The position numbers and the translations under genes are program-made. A stretch of 64,000 nt of DNA. Origin: Kordia algicida. GTDB lineage: Bacteria > Bacteroidota > Bacteroidia > Flavobacteriales > Flavobacteriaceae. Under the pieces are notes generated by a model, which made no database searches, was not told where the DNA came from, and saw nothing but the letters and a program-made list of their open reading frames with translations. Positions 1 to 9,718 of this stretch are shown one piece after another (positions within the stretch are counted from its first letter, which is position 1; each line of letters begins with the position of its first letter). The DNA lies in the NCBI RefSeq assembly GCF_051013375.1, contig NZ_CP142125.1; one strand, given 5' to 3'.

Positions 1-3
1 TCC

Positions 4-11
4 TAATTTTG
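4..11 (+). promoter_or_regulatory. candidate -7 box for asd
   Basis: TAATTTTG matches the Bacteroidota -7 consensus TAnnTTTG and lies 38 bases before the asd ATG. The -33 TTG would fall outside the window, so only half the promoter is visible. Confidence 0.45.
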
Positions 12-49
12 CCAAATATACCTAATTACAAAGACCAAAAATTAAATAC

Positions 50-1039
50 ATGAAAGTAGCAGTCGTTGGCGCAACAGGAATGGTAGGAACCGTGATGCTT
101 AAAGTATTAGCAGAACAAAATTTTCCTGTTACAACCTTAATTCCAGTAGCTTCTGAAAGATCTATTGGAAAAGAAATTACCTATCAAGGAAACGCATATC
201 CTATTGTAAGTATGCAAGATGCTATTGACGCCAAACCAGATATTGCCTTATTTTCTGCGGGCGGAGGCACTTCCTTAGAATGGGCTCCAAAATTTGAAGC
301 CGCAGGAACAACCGTAATTGACAATTCTTCGGCATGGCGAATGGATCATTCTAAAAAATTAGTTGTTCCAGAAATCAATGCGACGCAATTAACCTCAACC
401 GATAAAATTATTGCAAACCCAAACTGTTCTACCATTCAAATGGTAGTTGCTTTGGCACCATTGCACAAAAAATATAAAATAAAACGTATTGTAGTTTCTA
501 CCTATCAATCTATTACGGGAACTGGCGTAAAAGCGGTTCGTCAATTAGAAAGTGAATATGCTGGTGAGAAAGCAGAAATGGCATATCCGTACCCAATTCA
601 CAGAAATGCATTGCCACATTGTGATGTATTTGAAGAAAACGGCTATACCAAAGAAGAAATGAAATTGGTACGCGAAACTCAGAAAATTTTAAACGATAAA
701 ACTATTGCAATTACAGCAACAGCCATTCGTATTCCTGTAGTTGGTGGACATTCTGAAAGTGTTAATGTAGAATTTGAAAATGATTTTGATGTTGATGAAG
801 TTCGTCAATTATTACAAGAATCTCCTGGAATTATTGTTCAAGATAATCCTGATGCAGATGAATATCCGATGCCAATTTACGCAGAAGGAAAAGATGAAGT
901 TTTCGTGGGAAGAATTCGTCGTGATGGTTCGCAACCAAATTCTTTAAACATGTGGATTGTGTCCGATAATTTACGCAAAGGAGCTGCGACAAACGCAGTA
1001 CAAATTGCTCAACATTTAGTAGACCACAAATTGGTTTAA
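50..1039 (+). CDS. asd: aspartate-semialdehyde dehydrogenase
   Basis: Reduces aspartyl phosphate to aspartate semialdehyde with NADPH, the branch point to lysine/diaminopimelate, threonine and methionine. The 329-aa length is normal for the family. The N-terminus has the Rossmann motif GATGMVG (residues 8-14). The catalytic cysteine is C126 in NPNCSTIQ and the catalytic histidine is H234 in RIPVVGGHSES. The ATG at 50 is the only sensible start, since the Rossmann strand begins at residue 2. It stands alone, followed by a strong hairpin terminator. The assignment is essentially certain from the active-site motifs and length. Confidence 0.97.
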   Translation: MKVAVVGATGMVGTVMLKVLAEQNFPVTTLIPVASERSIGKEITYQGNAYPIVSMQDAIDAKPDIALFSAGGGTSLEWAPKFEAAGTTVIDNSSAWRMDHSKKLVVPEINATQLTSTDKIIANPNCSTIQMVVALAPLHKKYKIKRIVVSTYQSITGTGVKAVRQLESEYAGEKAEMAYPYPIHRNALPHCDVFEENGYTKEEMKLVRETQKILNDKTIAITATAIRIPVVGGHSESVNVEFENDFDVDEVRQLLQESPGIIVQDNPDADEYPMPIYAEGKDEVFVGRIRRDGSQPNSLNMWIVSDNLRKGAATNAVQIAQHLVDHKLV

Positions 1040-1052
1040 TATTCAAACTAAA

Positions 1053-1087
1053 AAAAGGACACTTCGACTCCGCTCAGTGTCCTTTTT
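1053..1087 (+). terminator. rho-independent terminator after asd
   Basis: The 11-bp stem AAAAGGACACT/AGTGTCCTTTT is perfect and runs into T residues. The 12-nt loop TCGACTCCGCTC is identical to the loop of the large hairpin at 4072-4115, so this terminator may derive from a dispersed repeat. Confidence 0.8.
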
Positions 1088-1212
1088 CTTTCCAAATAAC
1101 TATAAATTAGTCAGTTATTAAACGTACTTTATAGTTCACATTGTCGAAAATAGTTGGTAAATACGGTATCTTTTTCCTATCTTAATAGGACACTAACTCA
1201 AAATTTTCGCGT

Positions 1213-1596
1213 ATGAATTCTAAGTTTACCAAAATTATCCGTTTTGTATTAGGGCTAATTCTCATCGTATTTGGCGCAAACAAGCTCTTAATGATTTTTA
1301 ATGAAACTGGCTTTTTACCCGCATTAAAAATGACAACTTTTACAGAATCCTTCGAAAATATTGGATACATTTTACCTGTTGTGGGTGCGCTAGAAGTTTA
1401 CATTGGTATTCTATTAATCATGAAAAAATGGGTGCCTTTTGCCTTAACGCTGCTTGCTCCAATATCAGCAAACATCTTACTATTTCATTTCTTTTTAGAT
1501 CCGTCTAGCGCAATAATTGGCGCACTTTTAGTCGCGTTGTTAAATGGCATTTTAATTTACAAGCATTGGTCACAATTTAAACCCTTGTTCTATTAA
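1213..1596 (+). CDS. DoxX-like four-helix membrane protein
   Basis: A 127-aa protein with four hydrophobic segments (about residues 7-28, 49-70, 75-94 and 98-117) and very short polar loops. Size and topology fit the small DoxX/DoxD-like integral membrane proteins common in Flavobacteriia, whose function is mostly unknown. The first helix carries FVLGLILIVFGANKL, typical of DoxX-like proteins. The start ATG at 1213 is preceded by a weak promoter candidate (TTG at 1141 and TATCTTTT near 1167). It is monocistronic between asd and the prolyl oligopeptidase. Membrane location is well supported; the family name is moderately supported and the role is unknown. Confidence 0.75.
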   Translation: MNSKFTKIIRFVLGLILIVFGANKLLMIFNETGFLPALKMTTFTESFENIGYILPVVGALEVYIGILLIMKKWVPFALTLLAPISANILLFHFFLDPSSAIIGALLVALLNGILIYKHWSQFKPLFY

Positions 1597-1779
1597 TAAA
1601 ACTCACAAAAAAAATCTTAGCATTTTGTTAAAACCACTTCAGAATAATTGAAAGTGGTTTTTTTTAGGTTAAATTTGAAGGAAACCAATCCTGTTCTAAT
1701 GAAATACGTGTATGTAATATCTTTTCTTTTTGATTAGATTTTGTATACCAATACCATCAGACAAATAAAAAAATTATAG

Positions 1780-3939
1780 ATGAAACAGTTGTTAAAAATT
1801 AGTTGTCTCGCAGTACTTTTCTTCTCTTGCGAGAAAGAACCCAAAAAAACAGAAATAAAAGTGAATTACCCAGAAACGCAACAAAAAGAAGTGGTTGATA
1901 CCTATTTCGATACCGAAGTAAAAGATCCGTATCGTTGGCTTGAAGACGATCGCTCTAAAGAAACAGAAGCTTGGGTAAAAGATCAAAACAAAACCACTTT
2001 AGGATACTTAGACAACATTCCGTTTCGTGATGCGCTTAAAAAACGTTACACACAATTAATGAATTATGAAAAAATCAGTGCGCCTGTAAAAAGAGGCGAT
2101 TATGAATATTTTTATAAAAACGATGGATTGCAAAATCAATACGTAATTTACAGACAAAAAGAAGGTGGAGAACCTGAAGTCTTTTTAGATCCTAACAAAT
2201 TTTCAGAAGATGGGACAGTTTCCATGGGAAGTGGTTTAAATTTTTCTGATAATAAAAAAATCGTAGCGTATGCAATCTCAGAAGGCGGAAGCGATTGGCG
2301 AAAAGTTATCATCATGGATGTTGCTTCAAAAGAAGTGGTAGAAGATACTTTGGTAGACATCAAATTTTCAGGAATCTCTTGGAAAGGAAACGATGGTTTT
2401 TACTATTCTAGCTATGACAAACCTAAAGGAAGTGAATTATCTGCCAAAACAGATCAGCATAAATTATACTACCACAAACTTGGAACTGCTCAAAAAGACG
2501 ATCAATTAATCTACGGTGGAACTCCAGAAGAAAAACATCGATATATTGGTGGTACTGTTACAGAAGATAATAAATACCTTTTTATTTACCCAAGAACCTC
2601 AACATCGGGAAGTAAATTGTTAATGAAAGATTTAACGAAGCCAAACAGCAAAATTGTTACCATTTTAGATCATACTGATACAGATTCGTATGTGGTAGAA
2701 AGTGTAGGTTCTAAATTATACATTATGACCAATATGGACGCGCCAAACCAAAAAATTGTGACGGTTGATGCTTCCAATCCTGCGCCAGAAAATTGGGTAG
2801 ATTTTATTCCAGAAACTGAAAATGTATTAAGTATTTCAAAAGGTTCAGGCTATTTCTTTGCCGAATATATGGTAGACGCTGTTTCTAAAGTATTTCAATA
2901 TGATTACGATGGAAAATTAGTCCGCGAAGTAGAGCTTCCAGGCGTTGGAAGCGCTGGCGGATTTAGTGGAGAAAAAGACGATGAAACCTTGTATTTCTCA
3001 TTCTCAAACTACAAAACACCAGGTACAACATATACATACAACCCAAAAGACGGAACATCAAAAGTATACAGAAAACCAGGAATTGACTTTGATCCAGATG
3101 AATACGAAAGCAAGCAAGTATTTTATACTTCCAAAGATGGCACAAGAGTTCCAATGATTATTACGTTTAAAAAAGGAATTGAAATGAACGGGAAAAATCC
3201 AACAATCTTATACGGTTACGGAGGATTCAATATTTCTTTAACACCATCATTTAGTGTTGCCAACGTAGTTTGGATGGAACAAGGCGGAATTTACGCAGTA
3301 GCAAACCTTCGTGGTGGTGGCGAATACGGTAAAAAATGGCATGATGCTGGAACAAAAATGCAAAAGCAAAATGTATTTGACGATTTTATCGCTGCGGCGG
3401 AATATTTAATTGAACAAGATTATACGTCTAGCGACTTCTTAGCTATTCGTGGAGGCTCAAACGGCGGATTGTTAGTAGGTGCAACCATGACACAACGTCC
3501 AGATTTGATGAAAGTTGCCTTGCCAGCCGTTGGTGTGTTAGACATGTTGCGCTACCATACATTTACTGCGGGCGCAGGTTGGGCGTACGATTACGGAACT
3601 GCGGAAGACAGCAAAGAAATGTTTGAATACCTAAAAGGATACTCGCCAGTACACAATGTAAAAGAAGGTGTTGAATATCCTGCAACAATGGTGACTACGG
3701 GAGATCATGATGATCGTGTAGTACCAGCGCACAGTTTTAAATTTGCTGCCGAATTGCAAGCAAAACAAACAGGAAGCAATCCGACGCTAATTCGTATAGA
3801 AACTGATGCTGGACATGGCGCAGGAACACCAATCTCTAAAACCATTGAGCAATATGCAGACATCTTCGGATTCACGCTCTACAATATGGGCTTCAAGGAA
3901 TTGCCAAACAAAGCTGTTTTAGAGAAGTTTAAGGACTAA
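1780..3939 (+). CDS. prolyl oligopeptidase family S9A lipoprotein
   Basis: A serine peptidase cleaving after proline in short peptides. The 719-aa length matches the S9A family. Residues 1-17 form a lipoprotein signal with lipobox LFFSC (C17), so the enzyme is probably anchored in the periplasm or outer membrane. The middle of the protein is the beta-propeller. The C-terminal alpha/beta hydrolase has the complete triad: S560 in GGSNGG, an Asp in GDHDDRVVP (D645 by analogy with porcine POP) and H679 in AGHGAG. The gene is monocistronic. Family and catalytic competence are clear; the natural substrate is not. Confidence 0.95.
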   Translation: MKQLLKISCLAVLFFSCEKEPKKTEIKVNYPETQQKEVVDTYFDTEVKDPYRWLEDDRSKETEAWVKDQNKTTLGYLDNIPFRDALKKRYTQLMNYEKISAPVKRGDYEYFYKNDGLQNQYVIYRQKEGGEPEVFLDPNKFSEDGTVSMGSGLNFSDNKKIVAYAISEGGSDWRKVIIMDVASKEVVEDTLVDIKFSGISWKGNDGFYYSSYDKPKGSELSAKTDQHKLYYHKLGTAQKDDQLIYGGTPEEKHRYIGGTVTEDNKYLFIYPRTSTSGSKLLMKDLTKPNSKIVTILDHTDTDSYVVESVGSKLYIMTNMDAPNQKIVTVDASNPAPENWVDFIPETENVLSISKGSGYFFAEYMVDAVSKVFQYDYDGKLVREVELPGVGSAGGFSGEKDDETLYFSFSNYKTPGTTYTYNPKDGTSKVYRKPGIDFDPDEYESKQVFYTSKDGTRVPMIITFKKGIEMNGKNPTILYGYGGFNISLTPSFSVANVVWMEQGGIYAVANLRGGGEYGKKWHDAGTKMQKQNVFDDFIAAAEYLIEQDYTSSDFLAIRGGSNGGLLVGATMTQRPDLMKVALPAVGVLDMLRYHTFTAGAGWAYDYGTAEDSKEMFEYLKGYSPVHNVKEGVEYPATMVTTGDHDDRVVPAHSFKFAAELQAKQTGSNPTLIRIETDAGHGAGTPISKTIEQYADIFGFTLYNMGFKELPNKAVLEKFKD

Positions 3940-4018
3940 TTTTAAGATTCCAAAAAACATTATTTCGAGTGTCCTGAACTTGATTCAGGATCTATCGAGA
4001 AATACTCGAATACATAAA

Positions 4019-4055
4019 AACCCGCCAAATTGAAGTTCAGTTTGGCGGTTTTGTT
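4019..4055 (+). terminator. rho-independent terminator
   Basis: Stem CCGCCAAA (4022-4029) pairs with TTTGGCGG (4041-4048), followed by TTTTGTTTT. It probably ends the prolyl oligopeptidase transcript. Confidence 0.75.
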
Positions 4056-4071
4056 TTGAAGCACTTTTGTC

Positions 4072-4115
4072 ATTCCGCATGAACATTTCGACTCCGCTCA
4101 ATGTTCATGCGGAAT
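4072..4115. repeat. large perfect hairpin with TCGACTCCGCTC loop
   Basis: Perfect 16-bp stem ATTCCGCATGAACATT/AATGTTCATGCGGAAT with a 12-nt loop TCGACTCCGCTC. There is no T-run, so it is not a simple terminator. The loop is shared with the terminator at 1053-1087 and a degenerate relative lies near 35,283. This looks like a dispersed palindromic intergenic repeat. The rest of the gap from 3940 to 4233 shows no gene. Confidence 0.7.
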
Positions 4116-4233
4116 CCACTTTGAAACTTAACAATTTCCTACCCAATCAAAAATGACATCAGAAAAAATCTTGACTCTACATCAGGAAAATTTTTCAATA
4201 ATCTCCGTATTTTTACATTTCTAAACAATTGCT

Positions 4234-5181
4234 ATGCTCAAGGTTCAAAACGTTTCCTTTTCCTATTTAGAAAACACGCCTATTCTTAAAGATATTTCTT
4301 TTAAAATTCCACAAGGAACACATGTTTCAATTATTGGCGAAAGTGGTTGCGGAAAAAGTACCTTACTCAAACTTCTCTATGGTTTGTATGACTTAAATGA
4401 AGGTGAAATTTTTTGGAACGACGAACAAATCTTAGGTCCAGCGTTTCATCTTGTACCAGGTTTTGAGCGCATGAAATATGTAGCACAAGATTTCGATTTA
4501 ATGCCCTACACTACGGTTGCAGAAAACATCGGAACGTATTTGTCTAATTTCTATCCAGAAGAAAAACAACAACGCATCCACGAACTCTTGGAAATGGTAG
4601 AAATGACCGCTTTTGCGGATGTAAAAGCAAAACTACTCAGTGGCGGACAGCAACAGCGTGTCGCATTGGCAAAAGCCTTAGCACGCGAACCCGAAGTTTT
4701 ACTGCTCGATGAACCTTTTAGTCATATTGATAACTTTCGAAAAAATGCGTTGCGCAGAAACTTATTCAGTTATCTCAAAAAAGAAAACATTACCTGTATT
4801 GTAGCTACACACGATCGTACGGATGCGCTTTCCTTTGCAGATTCGACAATTGTACTACAACATGGAAAACTCATCGCACAAAACGATTCGAAGGATTTAT
4901 TTCAAAACCCACCAAACAAATATATCGCTTCTCTTTTTGGCGAAGTCAATGAGTTGCCTGCGCGTTTATTTCCTGAAATAAATGCTTCTACAGAAACGAT
5001 CTTAGTCTATCCGCATCAACTAAAAATCTCAGACACATCTGATTTTAAAGTAACGGTACAACAAAGTTATTTTAAAGGAAGTCATTATTTGGTATTGGCG
5101 AAGTATGAGAGAAAATTGGTGTTTTTTGAGAGTTTGGAAGGTTTAGAAGTTGGTGTTTTGGTTGGATTAAAAATACTATAA
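4234..5181 (+). CDS. ABC transporter ATP-binding protein with TOBE-like tail
   Basis: An ABC-type ATPase of 315 aa. All motifs are present in order: Walker A GESGCGKST, Q-loop VAQDFDLMPY, signature LSGGQQQR, Walker B VLLLDEPFSHID and H-loop ATHDRTD. The last 75 or so residues (VYPHQLKISD onward) resemble the regulatory TOBE-like extension of the PotA/FbpC/ModC importer ATPases. No permease or binding protein is adjacent, so its partner must be encoded elsewhere. This may be an orphan ferric, polyamine or molybdate-type importer ATPase; the substrate cannot be read from sequence. ATG 4234 fits the usual N-terminus MLKVQNVSFSY. Confidence 0.85.
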   Translation: MLKVQNVSFSYLENTPILKDISFKIPQGTHVSIIGESGCGKSTLLKLLYGLYDLNEGEIFWNDEQILGPAFHLVPGFERMKYVAQDFDLMPYTTVAENIGTYLSNFYPEEKQQRIHELLEMVEMTAFADVKAKLLSGGQQQRVALAKALAREPEVLLLDEPFSHIDNFRKNALRRNLFSYLKKENITCIVATHDRTDALSFADSTIVLQHGKLIAQNDSKDLFQNPPNKYIASLFGEVNELPARLFPEINASTETILVYPHQLKISDTSDFKVTVQQSYFKGSHYLVLAKYERKLVFFESLEGLEVGVLVGLKIL

Positions 5182-5331
5182 TTCGTAAATCTAAATTCAA
5201 AAATCAAAACAATCTCCACTCAAAAGGTAGGACAAAAAGACTTTCAGTTGTCTTATATAATGAGTAACTCACTAATAATCAATCATCACATAATTTTTTT
5301 TGTTATATTAGTGCACTAACTAAACTAAAAC

Positions 5332-6444
5332 ATGAACCAACAATTACTTAAAATTGCTGCCATAGCAATACTTTCTGCTATGCTTTTTTCTTGTGGCGAT
5401 GATAATGATCCTACAACGCCACCAACATCAATAGATGACGATTATGTGCCAATTCCTACTTCGCCTGTCGTATTAGATATGAACGCATTTCCTTTTAGCA
5501 CACTTTCAGAATATAACTTTTTTGAAGGCGAAATGAAAGATCAAGAACCTGTTTTAGGTGTCATTCCCTACGAACCAATCTCAACACTATTTACAGACTA
5601 TGCCAAAAAGAAACGTTTTGTTTGGATGCCAGAAAACGTAGCGGCTTCTTATGTGGCAGATAGCGAACTTATTGAGTTTCCTGTTGGAACCATTCTTATA
5701 AAAACATTTTATTACGAAAACGTATTACCTGCTAATAACCAGCGTATTATTGAAACACGCTTGATGTTAAAAAAGGCTGACGATTGGTATTTTGCCGATT
5801 ATGTGTGGAATGACGAACAAACAGAAGCTACGTTTAGCTTAGACGGTTCTTTTACAAATGTAGACTTTATGGAAGCCGGCGAAATGAAAAATACCAACTA
5901 CAGAATTCCATCAGAAGTAGAATGCTTTACCTGTCACAAACAAGGCACAAACTCCGTTCCAATTGGTGTAAAACCACAAAACTTGAACAGTATGTTTGAT
6001 TATGATGGCGGAACCGCAAATCAATTGCAAAAATTAATTGATGAAGGATATTTGGAAGATAATTTACCTGCAACAATCAATACGGTTGTAAAATGGAGTG
6101 ATGAAACGCAACCAATCGACTTACGTGTACGTTCCTATATTGATATCAACTGCGCACATTGCCATTCAGAATTATCGCATTGCGATTACAGACCTGTACG
6201 TTTTGCCTTTGACGAATCTGCGGATGATACCAACTTAGGTGTTTGTGTAGATCCTGATGAAGAAATTACTGGAATGATAAAAATTGTAACTCCTTCGCTA
6301 AAAGAACGTTCCGTAATGTATTACAGATTAAATACAACCGCAGAAGAATTTAGAATGCCTTTACTCGGTAGAAGCATTATCCACAAAGAAGCCGTAAGCA
6401 TGATCGGACAGTGGATTGATGGAATTGATACCGAATGTGAATAA
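5332..6444 (+). CDS. SO2930-family diheme c-type cytochrome lipoprotein
   Basis: A 370-aa secreted lipoprotein: the signal peptide ends in LFSC, followed by the acidic GDDND export signal. Two CxxCH heme-binding motifs are visible, CFTCH (C198, C201, H202) and CAHCH (C274, C277, H278). Spacing and surrounding sequence match the family annotated as SO_2930-like diheme cytochromes, which are of unknown physiological role. A T9SS-exported FG-GAP protein starts 63 bases downstream on the same strand, suggesting co-expression. Electron transfer is inferred from the heme motifs only. Confidence 0.8.
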   Translation: MNQQLLKIAAIAILSAMLFSCGDDNDPTTPPTSIDDDYVPIPTSPVVLDMNAFPFSTLSEYNFFEGEMKDQEPVLGVIPYEPISTLFTDYAKKKRFVWMPENVAASYVADSELIEFPVGTILIKTFYYENVLPANNQRIIETRLMLKKADDWYFADYVWNDEQTEATFSLDGSFTNVDFMEAGEMKNTNYRIPSEVECFTCHKQGTNSVPIGVKPQNLNSMFDYDGGTANQLQKLIDEGYLEDNLPATINTVVKWSDETQPIDLRVRSYIDINCAHCHSELSHCDYRPVRFAFDESADDTNLGVCVDPDEEITGMIKIVTPSLKERSVMYYRLNTTAEEFRMPLLGRSIIHKEAVSMIGQWIDGIDTECE

Positions 6445-6507
6445 TAAACTAACAACCAAACCAACGCTATGAAACGCTTTTTGAGCGCATAGTATAAAAA
6501 CCAGCCT

Positions 6508-9500
6508 ATGAAAAAAATTACGTTACTAATATGCTTTCTGGCATCCTGCTTTTTTGTAACCGCACAAACTACAGTCGATTGTTCGGCTGGCGCTGTAAAT
6601 ACAACTTATTGTTACACAAATAACGACACAACAAGCTTTGTTTTTGTAAGTTCTGACGGATCAGATTTGCAAGTAACATTCAACGCAGGACAAACCGAAA
6701 ATGATTGGGATGAACTCATTGTTTTAGATACAGATGGTACTGAATTATACAATGGCTATGGAAACAATGGCGACTTAACAGGATTGACATTTCAATCTAG
6801 TGGAGACACCATTACAGTTTCTATCAACTCAGACGGAACAATTAATTGTACTGATAATAACTACACTCATTGGGATTTTGATGTAAACTGTGCAACCTGT
6901 ACAAATCCAACAGTAGCATATACTGTAGTAGACGATTGTGCTACAAGTGGCGGATTTTTGGTCGATGTAAACATATCTGACCTCGGATCAGCAACATCTG
7001 TAACCGTTTCAGACAATCAAGGAAGTGCAGATCAAGGAATATCAATGGCAGGAACGGTTCAGTTTGGACCATTTGCCAACGGAACTGATGTTGTAATTTC
7101 TATTCAAAACGACCAAGATGCAAACTGTAATGTAAGTAGTAGTTCTTTGACGCAGAGTAACTGTCCGCCGCCAGCGCCAGTAGGTGTTACTTGTGGATCA
7201 GGTTCATCATCATATATCTTTACAGAAGAATTTGATACTGCTTCTGGATGGACAGGAGATTTAAATAATGGTAACGGTTCATGGGAAATTCCTGATGGAT
7301 CTACTTCTGGCGGAACAGGACCAGATACTGCCTTTAGTGGAGATAATTTTATGAATTACGAAGCTTCAGGAAATACAACTTTAACAGCTTCTGCGGTAAG
7401 TCCGGCAATTGACTTGACAACTGCGACTGATGGTGCAGAATTATCATTCTACTTACACGCTTACGGAGAAGATATGGGAGCATTGGAAGTGAAAATTGGA
7501 AACAATGCTTCTGGACCTTTTACCACCGTATTTTCATTATCAGGGGAATTACAAACTAGCGGAACCGAAGCTTGGGTTCCTATCGGAATAAACTTAGATA
7601 GTTACCTAGGACAAGTCATTTATGTCGAATTTAGCCACACAGGAACAGGAACAGGTTTCTCTGGAGACATGTCAATCGATTTCGTTCGTGTAGAAACTTG
7701 CGGAACATTTTGTATTGCACCTTCAAGCATTGTAGCTTCAGGAATTACACAAGATGCTGCAAATATAAGCTGGACGCCAAATAGTGGAGAAACTGCTTGG
7801 GAATATGTAGTGCAAGCTGCGGGAACAGGAATTCCATCAGGTGCAGGAACTCCTTCTACGGTAACCAATGTCAATCTCAATTCATTAACTCCAGCAACAA
7901 ATTATGAAGTATATGTTCGTGCTATTTGCGGAACGGACAATAGTATTTGGGGCGGACCTTTAAACTTTACAACATTAGCACCACCGCCACCTGCGACATT
8001 TACAACCTCAACGGTTGCTACCACAGGAAGTCAAAGAGCTGCTGTTGATATGAATGGTGACTTTTTAGACGATGTTGTTTCAATCTCATCAACAAATGTA
8101 AATATCTTTTATCAGCAAACTATTGGTGGTTTGAGCAATACAGCTACAAATATTACCACAACAAACGCAGATAATACACCTTCTTGGAGTTTGGCTGCTG
8201 CCGATTACGATAGAAACGGATTTACAGATTTATTATATGGAGGTGGAAACGGAGTCACGTTTATGAGAGCCAATGCTACAGGAACAGGATTTACAGAAAT
8301 CTCTGGATCAGAATATGTATTCTCGCAACGTTCAAACTTTGTCGATTTAGATCAAGATGGAAACCTAGATGCGTTTGTGTGTCATGATGTTGATCCGAAT
8401 GTATATTACATGAATGATGGAAGCGGAAACCTAACGTTTAACCAAGGTGGATTGGGCGATATTGCAGGTGGAGGAAACTATGGCTCTATCTGGATTGATT
8501 ATGATAATGACCGAGACATGGACATGTTTATTGCCAAATGTCGTGGTGGTTCGACAACAATCAATATTAACGAATTGCACCAAAATGATGGAACAGGAAA
8601 CTTTACAGAAGTTGCTTCTGCGGCAGGTTTGGCTGATCCGTTACAAACATGGTCTTCTGCTTGGGGAGATTTTGATAACGATGGAGATATGGACGTTTTT
8701 GTCGGAGCAAGTTCTACTGCAGATGGAACGCACAAACTTATGAGAAATAATGGAAACGGAACATTTACAAACGTTACTGCTGCTTCTGGAATATTGCCTG
8801 ATTTGACTAATTTAGGGATTGAAAATGCAACATACGATTTTGATAATGATGGAAACTTAGACATTGCATCCAACGGAAGTATTTTATTTGGAAATGGTGA
8901 TTTGACATTTACTGTCTACGATAACATACTCGCTGGAAATAATGGTTCTTTTGGAGATTTAAATAATGACGGATTTATTGATGCCATTTCTGGAACAACG
9001 TTATACACAAACACGACCAACAGTAATAATTGGGTAAAAATTACCACGACTGGAGTTGCAAGTAATATAAACGGAATTGGTGCAAGAATTGAAGTGCATA
9101 CCGCTTCTGGAGTTCAAATTCGTGATGTGCGAAGCGGAGAAGGTTTCCGTTTTATGAGTACATTAAACGCTCATTTTGGAATTGGAACTGATGATGCTAT
9201 CACAAATATCATTATTTACTGGCCATCAGGAACGGTTGATAATTTGGAAAATCCGACCATCAATACGCATCATATCATTACAGAAGGGCAAACTTTAAGT
9301 ATTGAAGATGAAGAATTGGCAAATGCTGTTTCAATTCATCCAAATCCTGTTGGGAAAATTATGAACATCAACAGTCCTATAAATTTAGTTGGAAAAATAG
9401 CAACGATCTTTAACATTGAAGGAAAACGTGTGATGAATTTAAAACTAAAAGAACATAAAATTGATGTTTCAAACTTACGCCAAGGAAACTATATCTTACG

Positions 9501-9549
9501 ATTAGAATCTGATGGAAAAGTATTTACTCAAAAATTCATCAAACTTTAA
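6508..9549 (+). CDS. secreted FG-GAP/VCBS and ASPIC/UnbV (CRTAC1-like) protein with T9SS tail
   Basis: A 1013-aa extracellular protein. Residues 1-20 are a Sec signal peptide ending in VTAQ. Then come cysteine-rich beta regions, a fibronectin type III-like segment (about 405-490, ending NLTSLTP/YEVYVRAICG-like), and a series of FG-GAP/VCBS-type repeats with Ca-binding DxDxDG-like loops (DYDNDRDMD, DFDNDGDMD, DFDNDGNLD; about 515-830). An ASPIC/UnbV-like domain follows (about 835-925, containing GIGARIEVHTASG and IYWPSG). The last 75 residues form a type A T9SS sorting domain (SIHPNPV to the C-terminal KFIKL). It is likely exported across the outer membrane and anchored or released; binding or adhesion is the usual guess. 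Its upstream neighbour is the cytochrome lipoprotein. Confidence 0.85.
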   Translation: MKKITLLICFLASCFFVTAQTTVDCSAGAVNTTYCYTNNDTTSFVFVSSDGSDLQVTFNAGQTENDWDELIVLDTDGTELYNGYGNNGDLTGLTFQSSGDTITVSINSDGTINCTDNNYTHWDFDVNCATCTNPTVAYTVVDDCATSGGFLVDVNISDLGSATSVTVSDNQGSADQGISMAGTVQFGPFANGTDVVISIQNDQDANCNVSSSSLTQSNCPPPAPVGVTCGSGSSSYIFTEEFDTASGWTGDLNNGNGSWEIPDGSTSGGTGPDTAFSGDNFMNYEASGNTTLTASAVSPAIDLTTATDGAELSFYLHAYGEDMGALEVKIGNNASGPFTTVFSLSGELQTSGTEAWVPIGINLDSYLGQVIYVEFSHTGTGTGFSGDMSIDFVRVETCGTFCIAPSSIVASGITQDAANISWTPNSGETAWEYVVQAAGTGIPSGAGTPSTVTNVNLNSLTPATNYEVYVRAICGTDNSIWGGPLNFTTLAPPPPATFTTSTVATTGSQRAAVDMNGDFLDDVVSISSTNVNIFYQQTIGGLSNTATNITTTNADNTPSWSLAAADYDRNGFTDLLYGGGNGVTFMRANATGTGFTEISGSEYVFSQRSNFVDLDQDGNLDAFVCHDVDPNVYYMNDGSGNLTFNQGGLGDIAGGGNYGSIWIDYDNDRDMDMFIAKCRGGSTTININELHQNDGTGNFTEVASAAGLADPLQTWSSAWGDFDNDGDMDVFVGASSTADGTHKLMRNNGNGTFTNVTAASGILPDLTNLGIENATYDFDNDGNLDIASNGSILFGNGDLTFTVYDNILAGNNGSFGDLNNDGFIDAISGTTLYTNTTNSNNWVKITTTGVASNINGIGARIEVHTASGVQIRDVRSGEGFRFMSTLNAHFGIGTDDAITNIIIYWPSGTVDNLENPTINTHHIITEGQTLSIEDEELANAVSIHPNPVGKIMNINSPINLVGKIATIFNIEGKRVMNLKLKEHKIDVSNLRQGNYILRLESDGKVFTQKFIKL

Positions 9550-9571
9550 AAAACAACTTTAAAATCATATC

Positions 9572-9605
9572 AAAACTCCAATGCTGTATTGTATTGGAGT
9601 TTTGT
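9572..9605. terminator. rho-independent terminator
   Basis: Perfect stem AAAACTCCAAT/ATTGGAGTTTT with a 10-11 nt loop, ending in T residues. It is AT-symmetric and lies between convergent genes, so it may terminate both the FG-GAP gene and the minus-strand permease gene. Confidence 0.75.
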
Positions 9606-9718
9606 CATTTTAATAAACTTTGTCATTTCTGCGTAGGCAAAAATCCAAGTTGAAGAATTACATTTTAAGAAGTTTTATTGAAAAGTACTTCTCAATAGTT
9701 CTATGGAGCGAAGCGAGT

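Noticed and set aside
6469..6492. Seven-codon leader peptide in a hairpin before the FG-GAP gene
   Set aside because: Small hairpin CTATG/CATAG with CGCT/AGCG but no run of regulatory codons or T-run; too little evidence for attenuation.
8499..8873. 124-aa open frame antisense to the FG-GAP gene
   Set aside because: Shadow of the repeated DNDGD codon pattern.
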